Under the pieces are notes generated by a model that was given only the letters and a program-made list of their open reading frames with translations, did not search any database and was not told the DNA's origin. A program made the translations under genes and the position numbers. Positions 9,859 to 18,320 of a stretch of 64,000 nt of DNA are shown here, one piece after another (the stretch's first letter is position 1; the number at the start of each line of letters is the position of its first letter). The stretch spans positions 62,001 to 126,000 of the forward strand of contig CACZWL010000001.1 of NCBI GenBank assembly GCA_902784865.1, written 5' to 3'. The DNA is from an uncultured Bacteroidota bacterium. GTDB taxonomy: Bacteria > Bacteroidota > Bacteroidia > Bacteroidales > P3.

Positions 9859-9866
9859 CAAAATTA
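9859..9866 (-). promoter_or_regulatory. Putative -7 box (TAATTTTG) for the T9SS cargo gene
   Basis: TAATTTTG on the minus strand matches the Bacteroidota TAnnTTTG consensus and lies 58 bp upstream of the start codon at 9801. Confidence 0.5.
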
Positions 9867-9969
9867 CACATTTTTTTTATTCTGCAACTTTTTTTTTGCA
9901 TTTTTTTTTTCAATCGCCGCCTAAACCGCTCATTTCCACACCCCTTCTGGCAGCGGGTTTTTCTCCTCC

Positions 9970-10007
9970 GCGTCGCGTGGCGGCCGCAAGCGGCCGCCAC
10001 GCGACGC
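9970..10007. repeat. Perfect 18-bp inverted repeat with 2-nt spacer
   Basis: An arm at 9970-9987, beginning GCGTCGCG and ending GGCCGC, is exactly complementary to 9990-10007, with only AA between. Both arms are almost pure G/C in an otherwise AT-rich intergenic region. There is no T tract on either side, so it is not an ordinary terminator. Confidence 0.8.
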
Positions 10008-10277
10008 AAATGTTAATAGGTGTTAAAAGCACCCCGTATTAACATCCATTAACATTTGCACTTTTCATCCCCCTACCATAGTCCTACCAGAGTCGAACCA
10101 TTCACCTACCAGATGCCGTAAAATGCTGAAAATTACTCAAGTGGATGTATCTTGCTGTGCATCAGTGTCTTGCAGGGTCGTTTTCTGCCCCGTTCCGCCT
10201 CCGCCACCCCTCCGCCACCCGTTTTGAAACCCTCCGGAAACACCCTCCCAACTTTCCTAATAAATGTTAAAATCTGG
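10008..10277 (+). repeat. Dispersed intergenic repeat of about 270 bp, copy A
   Basis: The element begins TGTTAATAGGTGTTAA, contains GCACCCCGT, TTAACATCCATTAACA, CCTACCAGAGTCGAACCAT, CACCTACCAGATG and TTGCTGTGC in order, and ends CAACTTTCCTAATAAA. The same blocks in the same order occur inverted at 35030-35316. No open reading frame or clear terminal inverted repeat is visible. It fills most of the gap between the T9SS gene and tex. Confidence 0.75.
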
Positions 10278-10375
10278 GTTTTTAACATTTTTTCACACCG
10301 CCTCTCCGACCCGTCTCCCGGCCGCCCGCAGATGTTTTTTTATGCACCATCGGATTCCGTTTCGTGGATTTTTCG

Positions 10376-10383
10376 TACCTTTG
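10376..10383 (+). promoter_or_regulatory. -7 box (TACCTTTG) directly before tex
   Basis: TACCTTTG ends 4 nt before the ATG at 10388. With initiation a few bases past the box, the transcript would begin at or next to the start codon, implying leaderless or very short-leader translation. The same arrangement is seen at phoH. Confidence 0.6.
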
Positions 10384-10387
10384 CACC

Positions 10388-12478
10388 ATGAATTACGCCA
10401 CCATTATCTCCAAACGGCTGGAAATCAGCCAGCGGCAGGTCGAGCGGACCATCGAACTGCTCCAGCAGGGTGCCACCGTGCCCTTCATAGCGCGCTACCG
10501 CAAGGAAGCCACCGGCAGCCTCAACGAGGTGCAGATCGCCGCCATCCGCGACCTCCTGCTGCGCCTGCAGGAACTCGACAAGCGCCGCGACGCCATCCTC
10601 CAGAGCATCGACGAGCAGGGCAAGCTCAGCCCCGAGCTGCGCGCCCGGATCGAGGCCGTGGATACCCTCGCCGAGCTCGAGGACCTATACCTGCCATACC
10701 GCCCCAAGCGCCGCACCCGCGCCACCATCGCCATCGAGCGCGGCTACGAGCCCGTGGCCGACGCCATAGCCCGCGGCCAGTGGCAGGCCTGGGACGACGA
10801 CGCCCTTCAGGGCGCCCGCGACATACTGGCCGAGCGCTTCAGCGACGACGCCCGCTGCCGCAACCGCGTGCGCAACATCTTCCGCCGCCGCGCCAAGCTC
10901 TCCTCGGCCCTCGCCCGCGGCGTCAAGGACGACGACGAGCGCCTCGCCAAGTTCGAGTCCTGGGTCGACTGGAGCGAGCCCGCCCACCGCGCTCCCTCGC
11001 ACCGCATCCTCGCCCTCTTCCGCGGCGAGGAGGCCGGCGTCCTCCGCGTCCACGTCCGCCCCGAGCAGGTGGATGTCGGAGAGTGGAAAACGGAGAGCGG
11101 GGGACTCAGGACAGAGTGCCGCGAGCAGCTCGAGCTGGCGGCCGAGGACGCCTACAAGCGCCTCATCGAACCCTCCATCGAGACCGAATTCCGCAACCAG
11201 CTCAAGGAGCGTGCCGACCGCGAGGCCATACGCGTCTTCGCCGAGAACCTCCGCCAGCTCCTCCTCGCCGCACCCATGGGGCAGAAGCGCACCCTCGCCA
11301 TCGACCCCGGCTTCCGCACCGGCTGCAAGGTCGTCTGCCTCGATGCCCAAGGCCAACTGCTTCACAACGAGACCATCTACCCCTTCACCTCCGTCCGCGA
11401 GGAGCGTGCCGCCGTCAACAAGCTCGAGGCCTTGGTCGAGGCCTTCCAAATCGAAGCCATCGCCATCGGCAACGGCACCGCCGGACGCGAGACCGAGGAG
11501 GTCGTCCAGCGCTGCCGCTTCAACCGCAAGGTGCTGGCCGTCAGCGTCAGCGAAGCCGGCGCGTCGGTCTATAGCGCCAGCGACGTCGCCCGCCGCGAGT
11601 TCCCCGACTACGACGTCACCGTCCGCGGCGCCGTCTCTATCGGCCGACGTCTCATGGACCCGCTCTCCGAACTTGTCAAGATCGACCCCAAGAGCATCGG
11701 CGTCGGCCAGTATCAGCACGACGTCGACCAGCGCATGCTCGCCGCCAGCCTCGCCGACACCGTCGAGAGTTGCGTCAACAGCGTGGGCGTCGAACTCAAC
11801 ACCGCCAGCCGCGAGCTCCTCTCCTACGTCAGCGGCATCGGCCCCGCCCTGGCCGACAAGATTGTGGCCCACCGCAACAGCAACGGCGCCTTCGCCGACC
11901 GCCAGGCGCTGCGCAAGGTCAAAGGGCTCGGCGACAAGGCCTTCGAGCAGTGCGCCGGCTTCCTCCGTGTGCGCGAGAGCACCAACCCGCTGGACAGGAG
12001 CGCCGTCCACCCCGAGCGCTACGCCCTCGTCGAGCGTATGGCCGCATCGGTCGGCGCCGACGTCGACACCCTCATGCAAGACAAGGAGTTACGCGCGCGT
12101 ATCATAATAGAAGACTACGTCAGCGACGACTGCGGCTTGCCCACCCTGCAGGACATCATGCGCGAGCTCGACAAGCCCGGCCTCGACCCGCGCGCCAAGT
12201 TCGAGGTCTTCGAGTTCGACAAGAACGTCACCCGCCTCGAGGACGTCCGCGAGGGCATGGTCCTCCCCGGCATCGTCACCAACATCACGGCCTTCGGCGC
12301 CTTCGTCGACATCGGCGTCCACCAGGACGGCCTCGTCCACGTCAGCCAGATGGCCAACCGCCGCGTCAGCGACCCCGCCGAGGTTGTCCACCTCCACCAG
12401 CACCTCAAGGTGAAGGTGCTCGAGGTGGACATGCGCCGCCGCCGCATCAGCCTCACACTCAAAGGGGTGAAAGATTAG
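10388..12478 (+). CDS. tex: Tex family S1 RNA-binding protein
   Basis: A 696-residue cytoplasmic nucleic-acid-binding protein of the Tex/Spt6-core type, linked to transcription and RNA turnover. Domains in order: an N-terminal helix-turn-helix region (ISKRLEISQRQVERTIELLQ), a YqgF-like fold (KRTLAIDPGFRTGCKVVCLD, about residue 325), helix-hairpin-helix repeats (YVSGIGPALADKIV and RKVKGLGDKAFEQC, about 480-530) and a C-terminal S1 domain (VLPGIVTNITAFGAFVDIGV). The ATG at 10388 is used because the earlier in-frame ATG (10364) lies upstream of the -7 box. Near residue 235 a short repeat string adds VGEWKTESGGLRTE, and the final residues and stop codon are formed by another repeat string. It is convergent with the hmu operon. 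Confidence 0.95.
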   Translation: MNYATIISKRLEISQRQVERTIELLQQGATVPFIARYRKEATGSLNEVQIAAIRDLLLRLQELDKRRDAILQSIDEQGKLSPELRARIEAVDTLAELEDLYLPYRPKRRTRATIAIERGYEPVADAIARGQWQAWDDDALQGARDILAERFSDDARCRNRVRNIFRRRAKLSSALARGVKDDDERLAKFESWVDWSEPAHRAPSHRILALFRGEEAGVLRVHVRPEQVDVGEWKTESGGLRTECREQLELAAEDAYKRLIEPSIETEFRNQLKERADREAIRVFAENLRQLLLAAPMGQKRTLAIDPGFRTGCKVVCLDAQGQLLHNETIYPFTSVREERAAVNKLEALVEAFQIEAIAIGNGTAGRETEEVVQRCRFNRKVLAVSVSEAGASVYSASDVARREFPDYDVTVRGAVSIGRRLMDPLSELVKIDPKSIGVGQYQHDVDQRMLAASLADTVESCVNSVGVELNTASRELLSYVSGIGPALADKIVAHRNSNGAFADRQALRKVKGLGDKAFEQCAGFLRVRESTNPLDRSAVHPERYALVERMAASVGADVDTLMQDKELRARIIIEDYVSDDCGLPTLQDIMRELDKPGLDPRAKFEVFEFDKNVTRLEDVREGMVLPGIVTNITAFGAFVDIGVHQDGLVHVSQMANRRVSDPAEVVHLHQHLKVKVLEVDMRRRRISLTLKGVKD
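11077..11111 (+). repeat. In-frame heptamer string inside tex
   Basis: Five 7-bp words in a row: CGGAGAG, TGGAAAA, CGGAGAG, CGGGGGA, CTCAGGA. They encode part of GEWKTESGGLRTE, which reads as an insertion between conserved Tex segments. The same word family appears at 27597 and 55215. Confidence 0.65.
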
Positions 12479-12500
12479 GAATTAGGGATTAGGAATTTTG
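12473..12500 (+). repeat. GATTAGG heptamer string covering the tex stop codon
   Basis: GATTAGGAATTAGGGATTAG is followed by a further GAATT unit. The first unit supplies the last codon and TAG stop of tex. The same words recur at 23414-23472. Confidence 0.6.
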
Positions 12501-12518
12501 GGCTGCAATCTCCAGCCA

Positions 12519-12563
12519 CGTAACAGGGTGATTGTTAGTACTCTCTAGGTACCAACTCTTACT
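12519..12563 (+). repeat. 45-bp dispersed repeat, copy 1
   Basis: It matches 21507-21551 at 43 of 45 positions (core ACAGGGTGATTGTTAGTACT followed by CTCTAGGTA). Both copies lie just downstream of a leftward or convergent gene end. The inverted core word TAGAGAGTA also occurs at about 340. Confidence 0.8.
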
Positions 12564-12576
12564 ATGGTCTTACCTC

Positions 12577-12632
12577 CCATAACCCATAACCTATAACCCA
12601 TAACATATCAACATATCAACCCATAACCCATC
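12577..12632 (+). repeat. CCCATAA heptamer string
   Basis: Tandem CCCATAA units with CATATCAA variants between the convergent ends of tex and hmuV. A related ATATCAAC string is at about 56870, upstream of the HxlR gene. Confidence 0.6.
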
Positions 12633-12637
12633 CCCCT

Positions 12638-12970
12638 CTACTCCGGAATGTAGACCACCTCGCCGTTCTCCAGCTCGTAGGCGGTGCCCACCCTGCGGCC
12701 GCGCGGCGAGTCGGAGGTGGACTGGTCGTCGCTCGGCGTGTAGCGGTTGATGCGCTCGCCCTCCTTGGTGATGATTTCCATGTTTTCCTTGCCCGGGTTC
12801 TTCACGATGGTGAAGTCCTCCTTCGAGAAGAGTTCCGTCATCTGGTAGCGCCCCACCAGGGCCACCATCAGGGCGACGGCGAACACCATGGCTACGTCGA
12901 AGAGGTTGCCCACGACGGACATCGGGTCCATGTCGCCATCGTCCCCCAGGTATCTGCGGCGGCGTCTCAT
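12638..12970 (-). CDS. hmuV: HmuV-like DUF2149 membrane protein
   Basis: A 110-residue protein with one transmembrane segment (VAMVFAVALMVALVGRY, about residues 26-42) followed by a small soluble domain ending GTAYELENGEVVYIPE. This is the DUF2149 type that accompanies MotA/TolQ/ExbB proteins and CobN-like chelatases in Bacteroidota haem loci (hmuV of Porphyromonas). An ExbD/TolR-like partner role is inferred from its position. It overlaps hmuU by 4 nt and is the last gene of the operon. No terminator hairpin is visible after it, only repeats. It is not the ABC-ATPase also called HmuV in proteobacteria. Confidence 0.75.
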   Translation of the reverse strand: MRRRRRYLGDDGDMDPMSVVGNLFDVAMVFAVALMVALVGRYQMTELFSKEDFTIVKNPGKENMEIITKEGERINRYTPSDDQSTSDSPRGRRVGTAYELENGEVVYIPE

Positions 12971-13572
12971 AGGGCTTGCAGTTTTTGTTCCTGCAACTGG
13001 GCTACGAATTCCAGCGCCCCCAGATCGCGGCGGTACCAGCGCTGCTTGGCCTGCAGCACGACGAAGCCGACGGCGGCCGAGAAGAGGCCGACTACCGTCG
13101 TGGCGAAGGCCACCTGCATATTGTAGGCCATCGAGGCGATGTCACCCGTGGAGAGGCCCACCAGCGCCGGACCCATCGGTATCAGTGTGCCCATCAGGCC
13201 GAGCATCGGACCCATCTTGGAGAGGGTCTTGCCGAGCGCCATGTCGCGCTGGGCCTCCAGCTCGAAGTCGGCCAGCGCCTTCTCCACGAGGGGCAGATTG
13301 TTGGCCTCCAGTATACTGCGCAATGCGGTGGCCATGGGCTGGCGGCTCTTGAGGGTGCCCAGCCGGGCCTCGAGGTCGGGGAGTTGGGTGTGCCCTTTCA
13401 GCCCCGCCAGCGGTTCGGCGAGGGCGGCCTGCAGACGGCGCGTGTCCATATAGTGGCCGAACCAGCCGCCCAGGAACACCAAGGCGCGGAGGAAGAACCA
13501 GATGAGCAGCACGACCACCGGGACCAGCAGGCCGGTGGAAATCCAATAGAGGGTGTCGGTGATGTAGTGCAT
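12967..13572 (-). CDS. hmuU: HmuU-like MotA/TolQ/ExbB proton-channel protein
   Basis: A 201-residue polytopic membrane protein with an N-terminal helix (STGLLVPVVVLLIWFFLRAL) and two C-terminal helices joined by LSKMGPMLGLMGTLIPMGPA and YNMQVAFATTVVGLFSAAVG, the MotA/TolQ/ExbB signature. It is inferred to energise a dedicated transport step, with HmuV and HmuT, for the TonB-dependent receptor or the periplasmic HmuS. It overlaps hmuV by 4 nt and starts 21 bp after hmuT; the short gap holds a small repeat string. Confidence 0.8.
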   Translation of the reverse strand: MHYITDTLYWISTGLLVPVVVLLIWFFLRALVFLGGWFGHYMDTRRLQAALAEPLAGLKGHTQLPDLEARLGTLKSRQPMATALRSILEANNLPLVEKALADFELEAQRDMALGKTLSKMGPMLGLMGTLIPMGPALVGLSTGDIASMAYNMQVAFATTVVGLFSAAVGFVVLQAKQRWYRRDLGALEFVAQLQEQKLQAL

Positions 13573-13593
13573 GTGAAAATGATGAATTTTGAA

Positions 13594-14274
13594 TTAATGG
13601 CGGTGTTTCTTTTTCTTGCGGTAGAGGAGAAGTCCGACGGCGGCAGCCGCGAGGCAGAGGGCGACGACCGAGGCGAGCTGTGGCCACTGCGGCGAGGCGA
13701 TGCCGCGGACCGCCGTGCGGCCATTGACGGTGGCCACGATGCCCAGGGCGCCGATGATGAGGTTGAGCACGAAGAGCAGCTCGAGGCGCAGTTCGCCCTC
13801 CGGCAGCAGCCAGCGGAAGAGCCACGCCAGCGTCGGCACCAGCAGGAGTATGCCCGCCGCCATGCCCCACGAGACGAGGGGGAAGGAGGCGCCGGTGAGC
13901 GTGAAGAGCAGGTAGGTGAGCAGGCTGAAAAGCGTCAGGAAGAAGACCACGCCGGGGAAGAACTCCAGCAGCACCTTCATCCACCGCCGTCGGCCAATTG
14001 CCGACTGCCAACTGCCGACTGCCGACCAACAGTAAGCCACCATCAGCGCCACCTCGAGGGTGATCATCACGGCGGCATCGGCCATGAGGGCGGGATTCTG
14101 GAGGAAGTCGGCAATTTGGGTCTTGCTCTGTGCCGCCGCCAAGGGCCATGCCAGCCCGGTGGCTACGGCAGCCACCACCGCCCACAGCCACCACCACAAG
14201 GGGCGGCGCAGGCTGAGCTTGAGGGCGAAGGTCAGTGTGCCCAGCAGCAGGATGATGACAACGACGGACTGCAT
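13594..14274 (-). CDS. hmuT: HmuT-like polytopic membrane protein
   Basis: A 226-residue hydrophobic protein with about six transmembrane segments (MQSVVVIILLLGTLTFALKL, LWWWLWAVVAAVATGLAWPL, FFPGVVFFLTLFSLLTYLLF and others) and a lysine/histidine-rich C-terminus (RKKKKHRH). Its position between the CobN-like gene and the ExbB-like gene identifies it as the third membrane component of the hmuSTUV set; biochemical function is unknown. Around residue 85 the stretch SAVGSWQSAIGRRR is encoded by a heptamer string and is probably an insertion in a loop. Confidence 0.7.
   Translation of the reverse strand: MQSVVVIILLLGTLTFALKLSLRRPLWWWLWAVVAAVATGLAWPLAAAQSKTQIADFLQNPALMADAAVMITLEVALMVAYCWSAVGSWQSAIGRRRWMKVLLEFFPGVVFFLTLFSLLTYLLFTLTGASFPLVSWGMAAGILLLVPTLAWLFRWLLPEGELRLELLFVLNLIIGALGIVATVNGRTAVRGIASPQWPQLASVVALCLAAAAVGLLLYRKKKKHRH
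13993..14027 (-). repeat. In-frame heptamer string inside hmuT
   Basis: Five tandem words on the plus strand: GCCAATT, GCCGACT, GCCAACT, GCCGACT, GCCGACC. They are translated on the minus strand as SAVGSWQSAIG. Confidence 0.7.
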
Positions 14275-14297
14275 GTGAGTGTTTCTGTGTCAGGTAA

Positions 14298-17200
14298 TTA
14301 GTGGTTGCGGTCGGCACTGCGGCGGCGCAGCACGAATACAGCCGCAATGAGGGCTGCGACCACGCCCACGATGACGAGAATGTTGCTGAGGGAATTGCGC
14401 TGTTGGTCGGTGTCGTTCAAGGTCTCCTTGCTGAGGCGCATGGCGTTCTGGTCGCTGCTGGCGGCGTCGGCCCGGGGCGCGGTGGCGAGGGGCTGCAGGG
14501 TGGCGAGTTGCTGTGAGGAGGTCTTCCACAACCCCTTGTCGGCGGCCTGCTTCATGGTGGCGGCCATCTGGCGCAGGGCGTCGGGGTTGTGCTGGTCGAA
14601 GAACTGGCGCAAGCCCAGCCCGTAGGCGTCGTTGATATACACGTCGTAGATCTGATCCCACATCTCGTTGTCGATGGCGCGGGGCTTCATGACGTTCCAG
14701 CCGAAGGTGTTGGACACGAGGTCGGCAAAGCCGTCGGCAGCGGTGGCGCCGGCCTTCATCTGCTCGCGTATGTAGTTGGGGTTGAAGAGGGTGGTGCGGC
14801 TCTCCACACCGATAGCCTCCTTCACCTCCTGCATGCGGGCGTTGTTGCGGTTGCGGTAGTCGGAGAGGTAGGCGTCGGGATCCTTGCCGGTGACGTGGCG
14901 CACCGCGAGGTTCATGCCGCCCATGAACTCGTAGACGTGGTCGAGCGAGAGGGCGTCCCAGGTGTTGCTCTGGCGGGGCTGCACGATGGCGTCGGTGCCC
15001 GAGAGGGCAGCCTCGAAGGCGTGCTGGCGCAGCGATTGCCACTGCTCCTGGCTGCCGTAGTAGGCGCCCATGTTGTTGAGGTAGACCTCGGCGATGTCTT
15101 CGTCGGAGTTCCATGCGTCGCCATTCTGCACCATAGCCTGTATGCCGGTGCCGTAGTTGCCGTCCACCCCGCCGAAGACGCGGTAGGCGGCCACGGCACG
15201 GGCCTCGCTCGGCGACACACCGCTCTCCACAAGGCGGCGCTCGCTCTCGCGGACGCCTAGGGCCACGTGGTTGGGCGTGTTGCCGTCGTCGGCTGCGGCA
15301 GCAATGCCTACGGCGCGGTCGATGAGGAAAAGGCGCGAGGCGGCCAGGTCGCGCAGCTGGCCGCTGGTCTGCACACAGACGTCGATACGGGGACGTCCGA
15401 GTTCGGCCGTGGGGATGAGGCGCAGGTCGGTGACGCGTCCGAAAGCGTCGCGTACGGGCTCCACGCCGAGCATGTAGAGCACCTGGGCGATGGTGGCACC
15501 CTCGGTCTCGATGAACTCGCCACTCCACAGCGTGTAGCTCACCTTCTGTGGCAGGCTGTCGTTGTGGCGCTGGCGATAGAGTCGGATAGTATTGTCGGCC
15601 AGTAGTTTGCCCTTCTCCCAAGCCGACTCGGAGGGGGTATTCTCGGCGTTGATGCCATAGAGGTTGCGGCCTGTGGGCAGCACGTTGGGGTTCACTATGG
15701 GGTCGCCGCCGGGCGACGGGGGAGTGTAGCGCCCGTCGAGGGCATCTACCAGTGCGTTAAGCTCGGCCTGGGGCGACGAGAGGAGCAGCTGCCTGTAGCG
15801 TCCGACGTTGAGGATGGTGCGTTCCACCTCCATGATAGCCTCGCAAAGGGCGATGTCGCGGCGTTGTGCTTCATCGACTTTCGCAGTTGTCCTTTCACTC
15901 CCTTTCACCTCCTTTTCACTCCCTTTCACTCCTGCATCGGCTTTCATGGCGGCCTCCATCTTGGCCAGGGCTGAGTCGCTGGCCCCCATCATTTTGGCCA
16001 TCTTGAGGGCCTTGTCGGGGTTGAGGTTGCGCCCCATGCGGCGCATGAATTGCTTCATCTTCGATGGGGGCTGGGCGGTGGAGTCGGGGCGGCTGCGGTC
16101 GGTGTGCATGGTGGCGGCTGCGGGCATCTCGTCGGCCATCGAGAGCATCATGCTCATCATGTCGACGGGTTTGCGCTCTTCATGCATCTGGCGAGCATGC
16201 TCCAGCTCGGCGGCGGTGATGCCGGCCACCTGGCAGACGGTGGCGTCGGTGGCTGGCGAGGCCAGCAGGCGGCCTGCCAACTGACGGGCGGGATTGATGT
16301 AGCGCTGGGTGAAGAGGCTCTTGCGGCGCTCGAGGTCGGGCGCGGCTTTCCCTCGCAGTTTATCTAATGCCAAAAGACTGTAGGCGATGGGATCGACGGT
16401 CATGGAATAGACGCTGCTCTCGATGCTCTTGGCCTCGTAGGGGACGCCGAGGATGTAGGGGCGCCCCATCATCTTCTCCTCGGAGAGTTCCTCGGCGAAG
16501 TTGTCGATGCGGTTGATGTCGGCCTCGGGATAGGGGACGGCGAGGTTGCTGTCCAGTTCAAGCGGGCGGTGGATGCCCATGTGGACGGCGAGACGCTTCA
16601 CCTCGAGGGCAGCCTGGTCGGTCGGTTTGTTGTGTTCAAGGAGGTGATAGTATGTCTTGACGGCCTCGGCCAGCTGGCGGTACTCGTTGCGCACACCGCT
16701 CTCCATGAAGGGGGCGGTGAGGTGGGAGACGAGCGAGGCGTAGGTGCGCCGCTTGGCGATGAGGGCTTCGCCGACGTTGCCTGTAGTGTAGAGGTAGAAG
16801 TGAGGCAGGGGGCCGACGAGGCGGTCGGGCCAGTCGTTGTCGCAGAGGGCCACCTGCTTCTGTGGCGTGTATTCGAGGCTGCCGTGGGTGCCGAAGTGGA
16901 TGATGGCGTCGGCGCGGAAGTCCTCGCGCACCCAGCGGTAGGCTTCGATGTAGCGTTGCGGAGGCTCCTTGCCGGTGCCGTGGACAATCTTGAACTCATT
17001 GTCGCCCTCGCCGGCTGGCGGCTGGGGGATGAGGACTACATTGCCCAGCTCGAGGCGAGCCACGCCGTCGGCATCAAGAGAGGGCAGCTGGCGGACAAGG
17101 CTTTCAGCGCTGGCCGGGAGGTCGATGCGGTAGCCCTCGGCTTTGAGCCGCGCGAGGAAGTTGTACAGCGAAGGAACTACATCCATGCTGCTGGCCATGA

Positions 17201-18320
17201 GCGAGGTCTGCCCCGGCCCCTTGAAGTAGTAGACGGCCACGCGCTTTTCGCCATTGGGCATGCGCTGCAGTGCGATATAGCGTTGCACACTCTCGACAAA
17301 CGCCTTCAACCGCGACGGCACGGCATACACTTCCTGGATGCCCTCGTCAGTCAGGCGGTGGGAGAAGAGGGCGTAGGGGCGTATGGCGCCGTCAATCTCG
17401 GGCGTTACAATGCTTTGGCTCATGAATCCTCCGCTCATACCCATCGGGTCGGCCTCCCAGTCGGCGGTGAGTTGGGGGACATAGACGGTGGTGAAGAGCG
17501 GGATGCGGCGATGCTCGAGCCACTTGGTCATATAGTCTCCCATGCGGCCGTGAGCCATATTGATTATGACGGAGGGGTTGACGCTGTCGAGCTGGCCGCT
17601 CATGGCGAAGGCGCGCATGGAATTGACGGCGTAGACGCGCATGCCGGCCTCTTCGAGAGCGAGGATGAGGTCGGTGGGGTCGCCCATCTGTCCTGTAATC
17701 ACCACCGCCGGAGCGTCGGCCTTGAAGCGCTTGTGGTCGCGCAGGTACTGGTTGTAAGCGGCCAGGGTGTTGAATCCTCGATCTTCCTCCTCCGTACGGT
17801 CAAGGTCGGGGTGGTAGAGGCGGAACTGCTCGGGCGATGCCACCGGCGCCGGGTCGGTGGTGAAGGCTCGCTTGCCGTCGATATGGCGGCGCACATAGCG
17901 CAAGAGGTTGCGGTAGTTGGCGCGGCCTCCATTGTTGAGGTAGCGCACCAGGGTGTCGGCCGTCCCTGCATCGAGGCTGACGATATAGTTGTCGGGATTG
18001 GTGGCGGCGGTGGTCAGCATGGGGACGCTGAATGAGATGTCCTCCAGCTGCTCACGCTGCTCGGCCGTAAGGCGCAGCCCCATGCCGTTGACGAACACCA
18101 TGTCGGCACGCCGCAGACGCTTCAACTCGTCGAGGCCTACCTCGCGTATCTTGATGAAGCGGCTGTCGTTGCTCTTGGCGATTTGGCCAAGGGCGGTGAT
18201 TTGATAGTTGACGAAAGCTATGCGCGTAGGAGCCAGCCAGGCTCGCCAGGCCCACAACAGGAGGCCTATCAGCAGGAGGCCTCCAAGGACGATAAAGATG
18301 GGTTTCTTGATATGTCTCAT
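14298..18320 (-). CDS. hmuS: HmuS, CobN-like haem-processing chelatase
   Basis: A 1340-residue protein related to the large subunit of cobaltochelatase/magnesium chelatase (CobN/ChlH). It is anchored by N-terminal (FIVLGGLLLIGLLLWAWRAW) and C-terminal (ILVIVGVVAALIAAVFVLRR) membrane helices, with the bulk probably periplasmic. Chelatase-family segments include IIHFGTHGSLEYTPQKQVAL and, near the C-terminus, NTWDALSLDHVYEFMGGMNL. In Bacteroidota hmu loci this protein is associated with haem use, and HmuS has been reported to remove iron from haem anaerobically; that role here is by homology. Its start overlaps hmuR by 4 nt. A run translating as GVKGSEKEVKGSERT near residue 800 comes from a 10-bp repeat string. 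Confidence 0.88.
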   Translation of the reverse strand: MRHIKKPIFIVLGGLLLIGLLLWAWRAWLAPTRIAFVNYQITALGQIAKSNDSRFIKIREVGLDELKRLRRADMVFVNGMGLRLTAEQREQLEDISFSVPMLTTAATNPDNYIVSLDAGTADTLVRYLNNGGRANYRNLLRYVRRHIDGKRAFTTDPAPVASPEQFRLYHPDLDRTEEEDRGFNTLAAYNQYLRDHKRFKADAPAVVITGQMGDPTDLILALEEAGMRVYAVNSMRAFAMSGQLDSVNPSVIINMAHGRMGDYMTKWLEHRRIPLFTTVYVPQLTADWEADPMGMSGGFMSQSIVTPEIDGAIRPYALFSHRLTDEGIQEVYAVPSRLKAFVESVQRYIALQRMPNGEKRVAVYYFKGPGQTSLMASSMDVVPSLYNFLARLKAEGYRIDLPASAESLVRQLPSLDADGVARLELGNVVLIPQPPAGEGDNEFKIVHGTGKEPPQRYIEAYRWVREDFRADAIIHFGTHGSLEYTPQKQVALCDNDWPDRLVGPLPHFYLYTTGNVGEALIAKRRTYASLVSHLTAPFMESGVRNEYRQLAEAVKTYYHLLEHNKPTDQAALEVKRLAVHMGIHRPLELDSNLAVPYPEADINRIDNFAEELSEEKMMGRPYILGVPYEAKSIESSVYSMTVDPIAYSLLALDKLRGKAAPDLERRKSLFTQRYINPARQLAGRLLASPATDATVCQVAGITAAELEHARQMHEERKPVDMMSMMLSMADEMPAAATMHTDRSRPDSTAQPPSKMKQFMRRMGRNLNPDKALKMAKMMGASDSALAKMEAAMKADAGVKGSEKEVKGSERTTAKVDEAQRRDIALCEAIMEVERTILNVGRYRQLLLSSPQAELNALVDALDGRYTPPSPGGDPIVNPNVLPTGRNLYGINAENTPSESAWEKGKLLADNTIRLYRQRHNDSLPQKVSYTLWSGEFIETEGATIAQVLYMLGVEPVRDAFGRVTDLRLIPTAELGRPRIDVCVQTSGQLRDLAASRLFLIDRAVGIAAAADDGNTPNHVALGVRESERRLVESGVSPSEARAVAAYRVFGGVDGNYGTGIQAMVQNGDAWNSDEDIAEVYLNNMGAYYGSQEQWQSLRQHAFEAALSGTDAIVQPRQSNTWDALSLDHVYEFMGGMNLAVRHVTGKDPDAYLSDYRNRNNARMQEVKEAIGVESRTTLFNPNYIREQMKAGATAADGFADLVSNTFGWNVMKPRAIDNEMWDQIYDVYINDAYGLGLRQFFDQHNPDALRQMAATMKQAADKGLWKTSSQQLATLQPLATAPRADAASSDQNAMRLSKETLNDTDQQRNSLSNILVIVGVVAALIAAVFVLRRRSADRNH
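15891..15933 (-). repeat. In-frame 10-bp repeat string inside hmuS
   Basis: About four tandem units close to CCTTTCACTC. On the minus strand they encode VKGSEKEVKGSER, a low-complexity insertion in an otherwise conserved chelatase. Confidence 0.7.

Noticed and set aside
12638-12970. HmuV as an ABC-transporter ATPase
   Set aside because: No Walker motifs; the name follows the Bacteroidota hmu locus, where HmuV is a small DUF2149 membrane protein.
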